64,000 nt of DNA, taken from positions 1 to 64,000 of the forward strand of contig NZ_SJZJ01000014.1 of NCBI RefSeq assembly GCF_004337475.1, in the 5' to 3' direction. The DNA is from Nocardioides jejuensis. GTDB taxonomy: Bacteria > Actinomycetota > Actinomycetes > Propionibacteriales > Nocardioidaceae. Shown here piece by piece: positions 9,375-17,911 of the stretch (positions are counted from its first letter, which is position 1; the number at the start of each line of letters is the position of its first letter). The position numbers were made by a program, and so were the translations under genes. Under the pieces are notes generated by a model. It searched no databases. It was not told the DNA's origin and saw only the letters and a program-made list of their open reading frames with translations.

Positions 9375-11075
9375 TCAGGGCGCGGGCTTCGGGGGCTTGC
9401 AGACCACCCGGTCGGCCGCGTTGTAGTGCGTGTGCATCTTCTCGACGCGCACCTCGGATCCGTTGCGCCGGAAGTGCCGGTAGACGTCGATGTCGAAGCC
9501 CGTGTTGGGCTCCTGCGGCTCGCAGTCGGGAGCCCGCGAGACCCGCTCCCCCGGTGGCACGACGTTGTAGCGATCGCCGGTCGTGGCGGTGATGTCCCAG
9601 TGCTTCGTCGACCACATGCTGACGGTCACCACACCCGAGCTGGACGGCGTCGACTTCTGCACGTGGGTCTCGATCAGGACCCCGTAGGGGGTGTCGTTCT
9701 GGAACTTCAGGTCGACGGTCGGCCAGGCGACCGTCGCCTCGCGGCCGACCGGATAGCGGTCGAAGTAGAGGCTGTGCGGCTTGTGCTGGATGTCCTTCAG
9801 GCCGGCGAAGAACGCGGCGTTGAAGGTCGTGGTCGCCACCTGCGAGACCCCACCGCCGAGCGCCGTCGTGATCTCGCCGCCGTCGATGACGTAGCCCTCG
9901 ACGAATCCGTTGGCCTTCGTGCGCTGGCCCACGGTGTCGTTGAGCGAGAAGGTCTCGCCGGGCGCGAGGACCGTGCCGTTGATCAGGCTCAGGGCACGGG
10001 GGATGTTGATGTTGCGGTAGTCGGTGTGCGGGTAGTAGGTCGTGAAGGTCGAGACCTTCTCCATGATCCCCCACTTCCGGGCATCCGCGGTGGTGACCTC
10101 GGGCTTCTCGACGGTGGCCTCCACCGCGAGCCGGCGGCTGGCGCCGGTCTTCGTCAGGACGTCGGGAAGCGCCGCGGTCACGTCGTCGGGGTCATAGCCG
10201 ACACCGGGCTTGCCCGGCACCACCGTCGGTACGCCGCGGACGAGCTCCACCGTCGCGTCGACCGGCTTGCCGGCGTCGCCGAGGTGAGCGTTGACGATGC
10301 TGGCAAGGCGCTTGCCGTTGACCTTCGGCACCAGCCGACCGTTCTCGGCGACCATCGACAGTGCCGGCGCGAGCTCCGCCGGCCGCAGCACGAGCTTCTG
10401 GGTGTCGAAGACGAGTGTCACCGGCCCGCTCATCGCGGGCGTCGCGAACTCCTCGAGCGCAGCATGGACGTCGTCGTCGCTGATCGCGGGCTGTACGTCG
10501 GTCAACGGCAGCGTCACACCCTGCCCGGCGACGTACGCCGCGAGGAGGGAGGCCCTGGTCGCAGCGGGGTCGAGGCCGAGACCCGACTGGGCGGGCACCG
10601 CCTTCGCGCGGCTGCCGACGAAGCGCACAGCGCCCTCACGCGGCGCAGTGCCGTGACGCTCGTCGAGGCCGGCGACGACCTGACCGAGCGCGGCGTCGTC
10701 GACGTCGACCACCGGCGCCACCTCGTCGGCACCCGCGTAGTAGTCCCACAGACGGCGCGGGTCGAAGGACCGCCCGCCGCCCGCCTTCTCCACGGTGGCC
10801 GCCGCATCGAAGTGGAAGCCGAGCTGCTCGGCCGTGAAGGTCTCCGTCGTGCCGCCGACGGTGACGCCGACCGTGTCGTGGCCTGCGAACTCCTTCTCCA
10901 GGCGCGCCTGCGCGACCGCCGGGGCCAGTCCGCCCAGCTCGACCCCGGCGACCGAGGTGCCACGCGGGAGCCGGTCAGCAGCGAATGCCCACGCGGCCGC
11001 GTAGAGCCCGCCGGCCAGCAGGGTGACCAGCAGGAGCGAGAGAACGACTGCGCCGCCGCCGAGCCGGCGACCCAT
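9375..11075 (-). CDS. VanW/YoaR-type cell-envelope protein
   Basis: The 566-residue protein has one N-terminal membrane helix (residues about 8-33, VVLSLLLVTLLAGGLYAAAW) and an extracellular remainder. Two repeats of the putative peptidoglycan-binding type (PRGTSVAGVELGGL to about residue 230, and again to about 330) precede a C-terminal VanW domain containing YPHTDYRNINIPRALSLING and LGGGVSQVATTTFNAAFFAG. VanW-type proteins are envelope proteins of unknown activity that were first seen beside vancomycin-resistance genes; this architecture does not itself imply resistance. Its ATG shares one base with the mshB stop (TGATG), giving coupled translation. Confidence 0.9.
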   Translation of the reverse strand: MGRRLGGGAVVLSLLLVTLLAGGLYAAAWAFAADRLPRGTSVAGVELGGLAPAVAQARLEKEFAGHDTVGVTVGGTTETFTAEQLGFHFDAAATVEKAGGGRSFDPRRLWDYYAGADEVAPVVDVDDAALGQVVAGLDERHGTAPREGAVRFVGSRAKAVPAQSGLGLDPAATRASLLAAYVAGQGVTLPLTDVQPAISDDDVHAALEEFATPAMSGPVTLVFDTQKLVLRPAELAPALSMVAENGRLVPKVNGKRLASIVNAHLGDAGKPVDATVELVRGVPTVVPGKPGVGYDPDDVTAALPDVLTKTGASRRLAVEATVEKPEVTTADARKWGIMEKVSTFTTYYPHTDYRNINIPRALSLINGTVLAPGETFSLNDTVGQRTKANGFVEGYVIDGGEITTALGGGVSQVATTTFNAAFFAGLKDIQHKPHSLYFDRYPVGREATVAWPTVDLKFQNDTPYGVLIETHVQKSTPSSSGVVTVSMWSTKHWDITATTGDRYNVVPPGERVSRAPDCEPQEPNTGFDIDVYRHFRRNGSEVRVEKMHTHYNAADRVVCKPPKPAP

Positions 11076-11992
11076 CAGAGGCCCGCGAAGAGATCGGTCT
11101 CGAAACCGTCGTCGCCGACCGCGCCCTTGGCGCCCTTCGCGAGGCGGTAGAACTCGGTGCTCCAGAAGGCGGTGCCGACCGATCCGCCCATCGCGAAGAA
11201 CGGGCCCTCGGGGTCGATCTGGGTGCGGTGCGCCTTCATCGCGTCGATCTTCTTCTCGCCGAACTCCCCACCGTCGACAGCCGCCGCGAGCCAGGCATCC
11301 GGCGTCGTGAACGGACCCATGTCTCCGTCAGGATCCATCCCAGCGAAGGTCTCGGTGTCACCGCTGGCGCGCAGCGCGCGGAGGCTGTCGCGCATGCGGC
11401 CCTCGGACATCGCGCACCAGTAGATCTTGGCGATGTCGTGGGGCTCGCCGAGGTCGGGCTTGTAGGACTCCACGGCGGCCAGCTGGGCGGCGTACATCGC
11501 GACGCGGTGCGCCTGGATGTGGTCGGGGTGGCCGTAGTTGCCGAACTCGTCGTAGGTGACCAGGACCTGCGGGCGGACCTCGCGGATCACCTTCACCAGC
11601 TCGTCGGCCGCCTTCGTCAGGTCGGCGTTGGCAAAGGCGCGCTCGTCGGTCTCGTCGGCGGCGATCGCGTAGCCCTTCTCGTGCCACTTCATGCCGGAGT
11701 CGCGGAACGCACCGAAGCCGCCGAGGAAGCGGTGGTCAGTGACGCCGAGGATCTCCATCGCGGCCGCGAGCTCCTCGCGACGGTGGTCGCCGAGGGTGTC
11801 GTCCTGGTCGGCCGCGATGTGCGCCAGCTCCGGGACGAGGACCTCACCGAGCTCACCGGCCGTGCAGGTCACGAGCGTGACCTGGCGCCCCTCGGCGACG
11901 TAACGCGCCATGGTCGCGCCGTTCTGGATCGTCTCGTCGTCGGGGTGGGCGTGGACCAGCAGGAGGCGCATGTCAGCGGGCGCAAGGCTCAT
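11075..11992 (-). CDS. mshB: Mycothiol biosynthesis deacetylase
   Basis: A zinc-dependent GlcNAc-inositol deacetylase of the LmbE/PIG-L fold (305 aa) that frees GlcN-Ins for mycothiol, the actinobacterial redox thiol. The metal motif HAHPDDE is at residues 14-20 (H16 and D19 as ligands), and GHPDH at 155-158 provides the third ligand, H158. The tail FETDLFAGL is typical of MshB. The related conjugate amidase Mca is a less likely reading. The ATG at 11992 has TAGGG 8 nt upstream. The longer frame to 12022 lacks support. It lies between a 97-residue protein and the VanW gene in one operon. Confidence 0.9.
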   Translation of the reverse strand: MSLAPADMRLLLVHAHPDDETIQNGATMARYVAEGRQVTLVTCTAGELGEVLVPELAHIAADQDDTLGDHRREELAAAMEILGVTDHRFLGGFGAFRDSGMKWHEKGYAIAADETDERAFANADLTKAADELVKVIREVRPQVLVTYDEFGNYGHPDHIQAHRVAMYAAQLAAVESYKPDLGEPHDIAKIYWCAMSEGRMRDSLRALRASGDTETFAGMDPDGDMGPFTTPDAWLAAAVDGGEFGEKKIDAMKAHRTQIDPEGPFFAMGGSVGTAFWSTEFYRLAKGAKGAVGDDGFETDLFAGL

Positions 11993-12022
11993 GCGGGCAA
12001 CCCTAGCCAGCAGCGCAGACAA

Positions 12023-12316
12023 TCACTGGAGGTCGGGACGCTTGATCCGGATCGGTGCCTGCGGGAGGTCAGCGGTGCGCGGGGGCAGGACGACCTGCGT
12101 GGGCTCGGGCTCCTCGGCGTCGAGCCATCCGTCGTACTCGTCGACGAGGAGCTCCAGCGCGATCATCGGGGCGTCGGAGGTGACGCACCACGGATGGTCC
12201 TCGTCGTCGTCCTCGCCGGCGAGGCGCTCACGCGTCACGTCGGCGTCGAAACCGTCGCGGCGCAGCCGGGCGGCCACGGCCCGGGCGTCGTCCTCCTCGA
12301 AGAAGATCCCTCTCAT
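12023..12316 (-). CDS. Small acidic hypothetical protein
   Basis: A 97-residue protein, rich in Asp and Glu, with no signal peptide or membrane segment. It begins [20 protein letters not shown] and has a helix-rich start followed by a stretch around VTSDAPMIALELLVDEYDGW. I do not recognise a family. It is 30 bp upstream of mshB on the same strand and so likely leads the mshB-VanW operon. Its start lies only 19 bp from the divergent start at 12336, with no clear ribosome site, so leaderless translation is possible. A longer minus-strand frame reaching 12742 is an artefact of composition. Confidence 0.7.
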   Translation of the reverse strand: MRGIFFEEDDARAVAARLRRDGFDADVTRERLAGEDDDEDHPWCVTSDAPMIALELLVDEYDGWLDAEEPEPTQVVLPPRTADLPQAPIRIKRPDLQ

Positions 12317-12335
12317 GGGCGCTACGGTGCCAGAC

Positions 12336-13487
12336 ATGTCGGACAGCACCACCCCCGGGCCAGAGACCACGCCCGGGCCCGGGACCACTCCCGCGCCTGC
12401 CCACGGCGTCCACCTGCGGCGTACCGAGGAACGGGTCGACGAGGTGGCGGCGCTCGCCACGGCGTGCGGCGGGGCCGTCGGGGTCGGCGGTGTGCTCGAC
12501 CATCTCGAACGCCGGCTGCGGCGCGCCGTCCCGACCGGCCTGAAGGTGTGGAGGCAGTGGGCCTGGGACCGCGCCGACTCGTTCAGCCAGCGCTGGTGGC
12601 CGCAGGGCATCACCACCTCCATCGACGCGACCGGCACCCGGCGCGGCCTGGTCGCGGGACGCGAGGTCGTGGTCACCAGCTGGTACTCCCACCAGGTCGC
12701 CGGCATCAATAAGGGCGTGCGGATCTCGTTCGTCGACGTCAACGCACGGCGCTACCGCCACGTGCTGCTGGTCGTGCCGAAGGTCGTCGACGGCCAGGTG
12801 ACGCTCGCTCCCCTGAAGGCACACGCGGGCGGCATCGTCTGGGTCGGCCCGTGGCTCTACGTCGCGGGCACCGCCAAGGGGATCCACGTCTTCCGGCTCG
12901 ACGACATCGTCGCGATCCCCGACGACCTGTACGACGAGGACGCCGACCGGATCGGACGGCACGGTGACCGCCTCGCCAGCTACGGACACCGCTACGTGCT
13001 GCCGCTGCGCTTCTCCTACCGCGCCGCTGCCGACGAGGGTGAGGAGCCGCTGCGCTACTCGTTCCTCTCGCTCGACCGCGACCCGGCCGGCCCTGCGCTG
13101 GTCGTCGGCGAGTACGGCCGGCGCAAGCAGACCACCCGGCTGGCCCGGTTCGAGCTCGACCCGGAGACGTACCTGCTCCCGACCGACGAGCGCGGCCTCT
13201 CCCGGCCGCTCCTGCTCGAGGGCAGCGGACAGCGCGGCATGCAGGGAGCGTGCGTCGTCGGCGACACCTGGTACCTCACCGCGTCCCACGGACCCTGGGG
13301 ACTCGGCACCCTGTACGTCGGACGGCCGGGCGCCTGGCGCGCCGTGCGGCGGGCGCTCCCGATGGGGCCCGAGGACATCGCCTACGTGCCCGCGACCGAC
13401 TCGCTGTGGTCGGTGACCGAGCACCCCGGACGCCGCTGGATCTACAAGCTGCGGCGACCGTCGGTCTGGACCACCGTCCGTTCATGA
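12336..13487 (+). CDS. Conserved hypothetical protein, probable beta-propeller
   Basis: The 383-residue protein begins with a Pro/Thr-rich tail (residues 1-22) and then DEVAALATACGGAVGVGG. From about residue 100 onward it consists of repeated beta-strand units (VVVTSWYSHQVAGINKGVRI, GGIVWVGPWLYVAGTAKGIH, GACVVGDTWYLTASHGPWG, GPEDIAYVPATDSLWSVTEH), which suggests a propeller-like fold. There is no signal peptide in this start. No catalytic motif is visible and I cannot assign a function. The start codon is 19 bp from the divergent small gene and lacks a good ribosome site. Confidence 0.75.
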   Translation: MSDSTTPGPETTPGPGTTPAPAHGVHLRRTEERVDEVAALATACGGAVGVGGVLDHLERRLRRAVPTGLKVWRQWAWDRADSFSQRWWPQGITTSIDATGTRRGLVAGREVVVTSWYSHQVAGINKGVRISFVDVNARRYRHVLLVVPKVVDGQVTLAPLKAHAGGIVWVGPWLYVAGTAKGIHVFRLDDIVAIPDDLYDEDADRIGRHGDRLASYGHRYVLPLRFSYRAAADEGEEPLRYSFLSLDRDPAGPALVVGEYGRRKQTTRLARFELDPETYLLPTDERGLSRPLLLEGSGQRGMQGACVVGDTWYLTASHGPWGLGTLYVGRPGAWRAVRRALPMGPEDIAYVPATDSLWSVTEHPGRRWIYKLRRPSVWTTVRS

Positions 13488-13598
13488 AGCCCTCAGGTGC
13501 CCGTCACTTCGACGGCACCTGCGCACTGCAAGCAATCCTTAACGTCCCGGACGTCCCGCCCCGAGATCCGGCGCGGGCTGACGCCCGGGAGACCTGAC

Positions 13599-15095
13599 AT
13601 GCACGTCCCGTTCCGCATCGCCACCGCTTCGCTCGCGCTCGTCGCGGGCACGACGGGTGCCGGCCTCGCCGTCATCGGCACGGCGGATGCCGCCGCGCCG
13701 CACCCGCACAACGTGATCTACCTGCTGGGCGACGGCATGGGCCGTACCCACGTCACCGCCGGCCGCGAGCGCTTCTACGGCGCCCACGGCAAGCTGAACA
13801 TGGAGAAGCTCCCGGTCGTCGGCCAGGTGTCGACGTACTCGGTCGAGAAGAACTCCGGGCAGCCCGGCTCGGGCGACTTCAAGCCCAACCTTGTGACCGA
13901 CTCCGCCTCGGCCGCGACCGCGTGGTCCTCCGGCGTGAAGACCTACAACGCCGCCCTCGGCGTCGACGCCAAGGGCACCGTGAAGGCAACGCTCATGGAA
14001 GCCGCCCACCAGGCTGGCCTGGCCACCGGCAACGTCTCGACCGCGGAGATCACCGACGCAACCCCGGCAGGTCAGATGAGCCACGCGCTGGCCCGCGGCT
14101 GCCAGGGTCCGACGTACTCCGCCTCCGCGTGCCAGGACACGACGATCACCGGCAGCGCCCTGCCGACCAGCGACGTCCGGGTCACCCCGATCGCCGACCA
14201 GGTCGCCCGCAACAACACCGCGGACGTCATCCTCGGCGGCGGCCTGGCCCGCTTCGACGCCGCCGATGAGGACGCGCTGAAGGCGTCGGGCTACGCGGTG
14301 CTGGGCTCGCCGGCGTCGCAGACCGTGGCGACGAAGTCCGACCTGTCGGGAGCCACCGGACAGAAGGTCTTCGGCCTGTTCAACAAGGGCAACATGACGA
14401 TCGAGAAGTTCAAGCAGGACAACCCCGGCTCGGTCCAGGCCGAGGAGCCGACGGTCGCCGACATGACCCGCAAGGCGATCGACCTCCTGCAGGCCAGGAG
14501 CACCGCCACGGGCGGCAAGGGTTTCTTCCTCCAGGTCGAGGGCGCCCTCATCGACAAGCGCTCGCACGCCAACGACGCCGCCCAGACGCTCCAGGAGATC
14601 AAGGCGTTCGACGACGCGGTCAAGGCGGCGTACGACTTCGCCCAGGCGGACGGCAACACCACCGTGATCGTCACCGCTGACCACGAGTGCGCCGGCTTCA
14701 ACATCATCGAGAAGGGCACGTTCACCAACGCCGAGGCGACGACTCCTCCGGCGAACGCCGACGCCGTCAACACCGCCAACAGCTCGGTGCTCGCCCGCCC
14801 GACGGGTGGTTCGAAGGACGCGACCCGGTCGACGGGCATCCTCAACGCCCCGGGCGCGACCAACGCCAACAACTTCGCCCCGGCCACGTTCCGTACGCCG
14901 GACGACGCCGCCGCGGTGACCGACGGCTCGGCCGACGCCAGCCTGTGGCTGACCTACCTCTCGGGCAACCACACCGGCGCCGATGTGCCGATCTTCGCCT
15001 TCGGCCCCGGCAGCAAGCGGATCGGTGCCGAGATCGACAACACCGACCTCTTCGGGATCATGGCCAAGGCCGCGGGCCTGAAGGTCACCCGCTGA
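13599..15095 (+). CDS. phoA: Secreted alkaline phosphatase (PhoA type)
   Basis: An exported, metal-dependent phosphomonoesterase releasing phosphate from organic esters. The 498-residue precursor has a signal peptide (residues 1-31, hydrophobic core LALVAGTTGAGLAVIG, cleavage near TADAAA). The metal-binding GDGMG is at about 44-48, the phosphorylated serine in TDSASAA at D101-S102, and the C-terminal metal motif in TADHECAGF. Ser102 coincides with E. coli numbering. GGGAG precedes the ATG. No clear PHO-box repeat is seen in the 111 bp upstream. A strong hairpin follows, then a lipoprotein gene. Confidence 0.93.
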   Translation: MHVPFRIATASLALVAGTTGAGLAVIGTADAAAPHPHNVIYLLGDGMGRTHVTAGRERFYGAHGKLNMEKLPVVGQVSTYSVEKNSGQPGSGDFKPNLVTDSASAATAWSSGVKTYNAALGVDAKGTVKATLMEAAHQAGLATGNVSTAEITDATPAGQMSHALARGCQGPTYSASACQDTTITGSALPTSDVRVTPIADQVARNNTADVILGGGLARFDAADEDALKASGYAVLGSPASQTVATKSDLSGATGQKVFGLFNKGNMTIEKFKQDNPGSVQAEEPTVADMTRKAIDLLQARSTATGGKGFFLQVEGALIDKRSHANDAAQTLQEIKAFDDAVKAAYDFAQADGNTTVIVTADHECAGFNIIEKGTFTNAEATTPPANADAVNTANSSVLARPTGGSKDATRSTGILNAPGATNANNFAPATFRTPDDAAAVTDGSADASLWLTYLSGNHTGADVPIFAFGPGSKRIGAEIDNTDLFGIMAKAAGLKVTR

Positions 15096-15107
15096 CCCAG
15101 CACCCGC

Positions 15108-15141
15108 GGGACCCGGGTCGGCGCGAGCCGGCCCGGGTCCC
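15108..15141 (+). terminator. Hairpin after the alkaline phosphatase gene
   Basis: Arms 15108-15122 and 15127-15141 pair over 15 positions with one mismatch around the loop GCGA, 12 bp beyond the phosphatase stop. There is no T-run, as is common in high-GC Actinobacteria. It ends just 21 bp before the lipoprotein start, so it may attenuate rather than stop read-through. Confidence 0.6.
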
Positions 15142-15162
15142 GTGCATTCATCCGGAGGACAC

Positions 15163-15657
15163 ATGAAGAAGCTCGCCGCCACCGTCCTGACGCTGACCCT
15201 CGCGGCCGGCGCCACCGCCTGCTCGGGCACCGATGACGCCGCCACCACCGCGGACCCGACCGTGCAGACGTCGTTCCCCGGACTGGCGACGCCGACCGGA
15301 GAGCCCGAACTGCCGGGCATGACCGACGCGCATCCGTCACGGGGCACGGTCACGTGGGTCTCGGGCCCGTTCGACACCCGATTCGACACCCGCGGGCTCC
15401 GCTTCGACGGATCGGCGATCCGCGGCGAGCTGGACGTGACCAGCGACGTCAGCGAGATCCTCGACCTGCAGGTGCTCGCCGGCTTCTACGACGCGCGCGG
15501 TGCGTACCTCGGCGAGGGCCGCTGGACGCTGCACAGCGAGGACGACAACGTCGGGCGGCCCGACGAGAGCGTGCGCTTCGCCGTGCGCGTGCCGTCGGCG
15601 TACGCCGGGAAGGCGGTCGCCGCGACCGTCGGCGTACCGGTGCTGGTCAACGAGTGA
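15163..15657 (+). CDS. Putative lipoprotein
   Basis: A 164-residue exported protein. MKKLAATVLTLTLAAGATAC is a lipoprotein signal with the acylated cysteine at 20 (lipobox ATAC, slightly weak because -3 is Ala). After a Thr/Pro-rich linker, residues about 65-160 form a beta-rich domain (DLQVLAGFYDARGAYLGEGR, SVRFAVRVPSAYAGKAVAAT). This resembles a FxLYD-type fold, judged only by eye. CCGGAGG lies 6 nt before the ATG, so it is well translated. It follows the phosphatase by 67 bp. The function is unknown. Confidence 0.8.
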   Translation: MKKLAATVLTLTLAAGATACSGTDDAATTADPTVQTSFPGLATPTGEPELPGMTDAHPSRGTVTWVSGPFDTRFDTRGLRFDGSAIRGELDVTSDVSEILDLQVLAGFYDARGAYLGEGRWTLHSEDDNVGRPDESVRFAVRVPSAYAGKAVAATVGVPVLVNE

Positions 15658-15661
15658 CGGC

Positions 15662-16099
15662 TCAGAGCCAGCGCTTGGTCCGCAGCGCGTAGTCGTCCCA
15701 CTCGTCGCCGAAGTTGCGCTCCATGGCGCGCTCCTCGGGCAGCACCTGGAGCTCGTCGATCGCGACGACGAAGGCGGCGACGGGTAGCCAGGTGGCCGCT
15801 CCCCCACGTCCGAGCGCGTGCGCGGCGAGCGCCCCGGCCATGCCGACGTACATCGGGTTGCGCGTGCGCCGGTAGGGGCCGTCGGTCACGAGTGCCGTGG
15901 CCTTCTCCGGGTGGAGCGGGTGCACCGTGGTCTGCGCAGCGCGGAACCGCTCGGCGGCTGCGGCCACCAGCCCGACACTGCCCGCCGCAAGAGCCGACGC
16001 GGCGACCTTGCGCACCGGACCCGCCCCCTCCTTCGGGGCGAGCAGGCGCTGGACGCCGGCGAAGCCGAGCGCGATGACCGGAGGCGGCACGACAGGCAT
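15662..16099 (-). CDS. Isoprenylcysteine-methyltransferase-like membrane protein
   Basis: A 145-residue integral membrane protein with three or four hydrophobic helices. The conserved motif TDGPYRRTRNPMYVGM (residues about 70-85) and the C-terminal LQVLPEERAMERNFGDEWDDY are the SAM-binding hallmarks of the ICMT/PEMT family. It is presumably an S-adenosylmethionine-dependent methyltransferase of a lipid or small hydrophobic substrate; bacterial substrates in this family are mostly unknown. It stands alone, convergent with the lipoprotein gene (4 bp apart). Confidence 0.85.
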   Translation of the reverse strand: MPVVPPPVIALGFAGVQRLLAPKEGAGPVRKVAASALAAGSVGLVAAAAERFRAAQTTVHPLHPEKATALVTDGPYRRTRNPMYVGMAGALAAHALGRGGAATWLPVAAFVVAIDELQVLPEERAMERNFGDEWDDYALRTKRWL

Positions 16100-16130
16100 G
16101 GTCCGACGGTAGCGCGGGGTTCAGCGGCGG

Positions 16131-16409
16131 TCAGCCGCGCTCGGCGTACCAGTGCAGGAGGCGGTCGGCGAACTCCACGACGAGCGTCTCGTCGGGGTAC
16201 TTGCCGAAGTGGTCGTGCAGCTCGTGGTCGAGGTACGCCACGATGTCGTCGCGCTTCGTGGTGTGGCTCAGCCGCGTGAGGATCGGCTGGATGAGGGGCT
16301 CGTACTCGTCGGGGTAGATCCCGTTGGCGGCGTAGTAGCCGAGCGGGTCCCAGTCACTGAGCATGTGACGGACCTCGATGACATCCGTCGATTCGTGCTG
16401 CACGGTCAT
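16131..16409 (-). CDS. Small hypothetical protein, DUF1871-like
   Basis: A 92-residue soluble protein starting MTVQHESTDVIEVRHMLSDW. The block LSDWDPLGYYAANGIYPDEYE resembles the WDP(I/L)G...DEY core of DUF1871 proteins, which are small helical proteins often found with toxin-immunity genes; the match is by eye. The ATG at 16409 is preferred over 16445, which would add unconserved residues. No neighbouring toxin gene is present. The function is unknown. Confidence 0.65.
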   Translation of the reverse strand: MTVQHESTDVIEVRHMLSDWDPLGYYAANGIYPDEYEPLIQPILTRLSHTTKRDDIVAYLDHELHDHFGKYPDETLVVEFADRLLHWYAERG

Positions 16410-16547
16410 GAGCGGTATCCAAGCACGACCTGTGACGCCCGCCACGCGAAATGCACGAGGACCCCCTGCGCCGTGTCGGCGGACGGGGCCCTCAGCAGGT
16501 CACATGCCCGGGATGGCCTGGACCCGCGCCTCCGGTTGAATACGTCC

Positions 16548-17666
16548 ATGACCGTCTGGACCTGCTTCGCCGTCGGGCTCGTGCTCGTGATCGGTACGTC
16601 GATCAGCATCATCGGCGCGCTGGTCGTGCCCCGTCGCGTCGACTCCTGGATCACCTCGGCGGTCGACGGTCTCCTCGACCGCACCTTCCTGCTGACGCTC
16701 CGGCCGGTCCGGTCCTTCGAGCTGCGCGACCGTGTTCTGGGCTGGCAGGCGCCGCTCGCGCTCGTCGTACGCCTGACGGTGTGGATGGGGCTGCTCGTCC
16801 TGGGCTACGCGCTGATGATGATGCCGGACACCGACGGCCACCTCAGCGATGCGTTGCGGGATGCCGGGTCGTCGATGTTCACGCTCGGCTTCGCTGTGCC
16901 CCACGGAGGCGACGGCCAGGTGCTCGCCTATCTCGCGGGCTTCACCGGCATGGTCGTCGTCGGCCTGCAGATCGGGTACCTGCCGACGCTGTACTCCGGC
17001 TTCAACAAGCGCGAGACCGAGGTGAGCCTCCTGGTCTCGCGGGCCGGCCTGCCCGCCTGGGGCCCCGAGATCCTGCTGCGCACCCACTGGGGCATGGGTG
17101 GCGGCGACACCGCCCCGGTGCTCGACGAGCTCTTCGTGCGGTGGGAGCGCTGGACCGCCGAGGTCGCGGAGTCGCACGCGACGTATCCCGCGCTGCTGCG
17201 ACTGCGTTCGCCACGGGTCGACTCGCACTGGCTGACGTCGCTGATCGCGGTCATGGATGCCGCAGCGCTGCACCTCGCCCTGTCGCCGGACGCGGAGCCG
17301 AAGATCAACGCCCGCCTCGTGCTCCGCATGGGCTTCACAACGCTCGACGACATGGCCCGCACGCTCAAGCTCGCCGTACCGTCGCAGAAGTCGATCGACG
17401 CCGAGGCGACCCCGGTTTCCGTGACGTACGACGAGTTCGTCGCCGCCACGGCCGCGCTCCGTTCGGTCGACTATCCCGTGACGATGACCGACGAGGAGGC
17501 GTGGCCGCACTTCCGCGGCTGGCGGGTCAACTACGACACTGCCGCCCTCGCCCTCTGCCGCGAGCTCGACGCTCCCCCGTCGATGTGGACGGGCCCGCGC
17601 CGCTGGCCGTCCGAGCCGCGGGCACCCTGGCGGCCCGCGCCCGGCCGCGGGCGCGTCCGCGACTGA
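16548..17666 (+). CDS. Ion-channel-like membrane protein
   Basis: The 372-residue protein has an N-terminal membrane part: helix 1 at about residues 2-25 (VWTCFAVGLVLVIGTSISII), helix 2 at about 63-85, a short pore-like helix with FTLGF at about 105-110, and helix 3 at about 120-140 (LAGFTGMVVVGLQIGYLPTL). This is the order of a two-helix potassium-channel pore, with TLGF in place of the selectivity filter TVGYG. The C-terminal 220 residues are cytoplasmic and helical. Ion selectivity is not predictable. The longer upstream frame is not used because it lacks coding character. Confidence 0.72.
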   Translation: MTVWTCFAVGLVLVIGTSISIIGALVVPRRVDSWITSAVDGLLDRTFLLTLRPVRSFELRDRVLGWQAPLALVVRLTVWMGLLVLGYALMMMPDTDGHLSDALRDAGSSMFTLGFAVPHGGDGQVLAYLAGFTGMVVVGLQIGYLPTLYSGFNKRETEVSLLVSRAGLPAWGPEILLRTHWGMGGGDTAPVLDELFVRWERWTAEVAESHATYPALLRLRSPRVDSHWLTSLIAVMDAAALHLALSPDAEPKINARLVLRMGFTTLDDMARTLKLAVPSQKSIDAEATPVSVTYDEFVAATAALRSVDYPVTMTDEEAWPHFRGWRVNYDTAALALCRELDAPPSMWTGPRRWPSEPRAPWRPAPGRGRVRD

Positions 17667-17684
17667 CGGCGTACCGTGAAAGCC

Positions 17685-17888
17685 ATGGCCACCGACCCCT
17701 TGTGCCCCACCTGCGGGCAGCCGCTACGACATGGCGGACACCTGACTGACGACGACGCCGCACTCGTCGCCCGCACCGGCAACGCCGGCATCACGTTCGA
17801 GACCCAGGGACGCTGCGAGAACGAGGCCTGTGCCGACTTCGGGCGCGAGTTCGCCCCGACGGAATGGCTCGATCCCGCCGGGGCCTGA
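17685..17888 (+). CDS. Small zinc-ribbon-like protein
   Basis: A 67-residue protein with four spaced cysteines: CPTC at residues 7-10 and C43 and C48 within GRCENEACADFG. This suggests a zinc ribbon, a structural metal site or a small nucleic-acid or protein adaptor. The ATG at 17685 is chosen; an in-frame GTG at 17676 is an alternative. It is 18 bp after the channel-like gene and 23 bp before the SRPBCC gene, so the three may form one transcript. The function is unknown. Confidence 0.7.
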   Translation: MATDPLCPTCGQPLRHGGHLTDDDAALVARTGNAGITFETQGRCENEACADFGREFAPTEWLDPAGA

Positions 17889-17911
17889 CGCACTTCCGTA
17901 GAGTGCTGGAC

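Noticed and set aside
9375..11075. VanW-type protein as a vancomycin-resistance determinant
   Set aside because: No vanHAX or vanRS genes are nearby. VanW-domain proteins are common envelope proteins in Actinobacteria.
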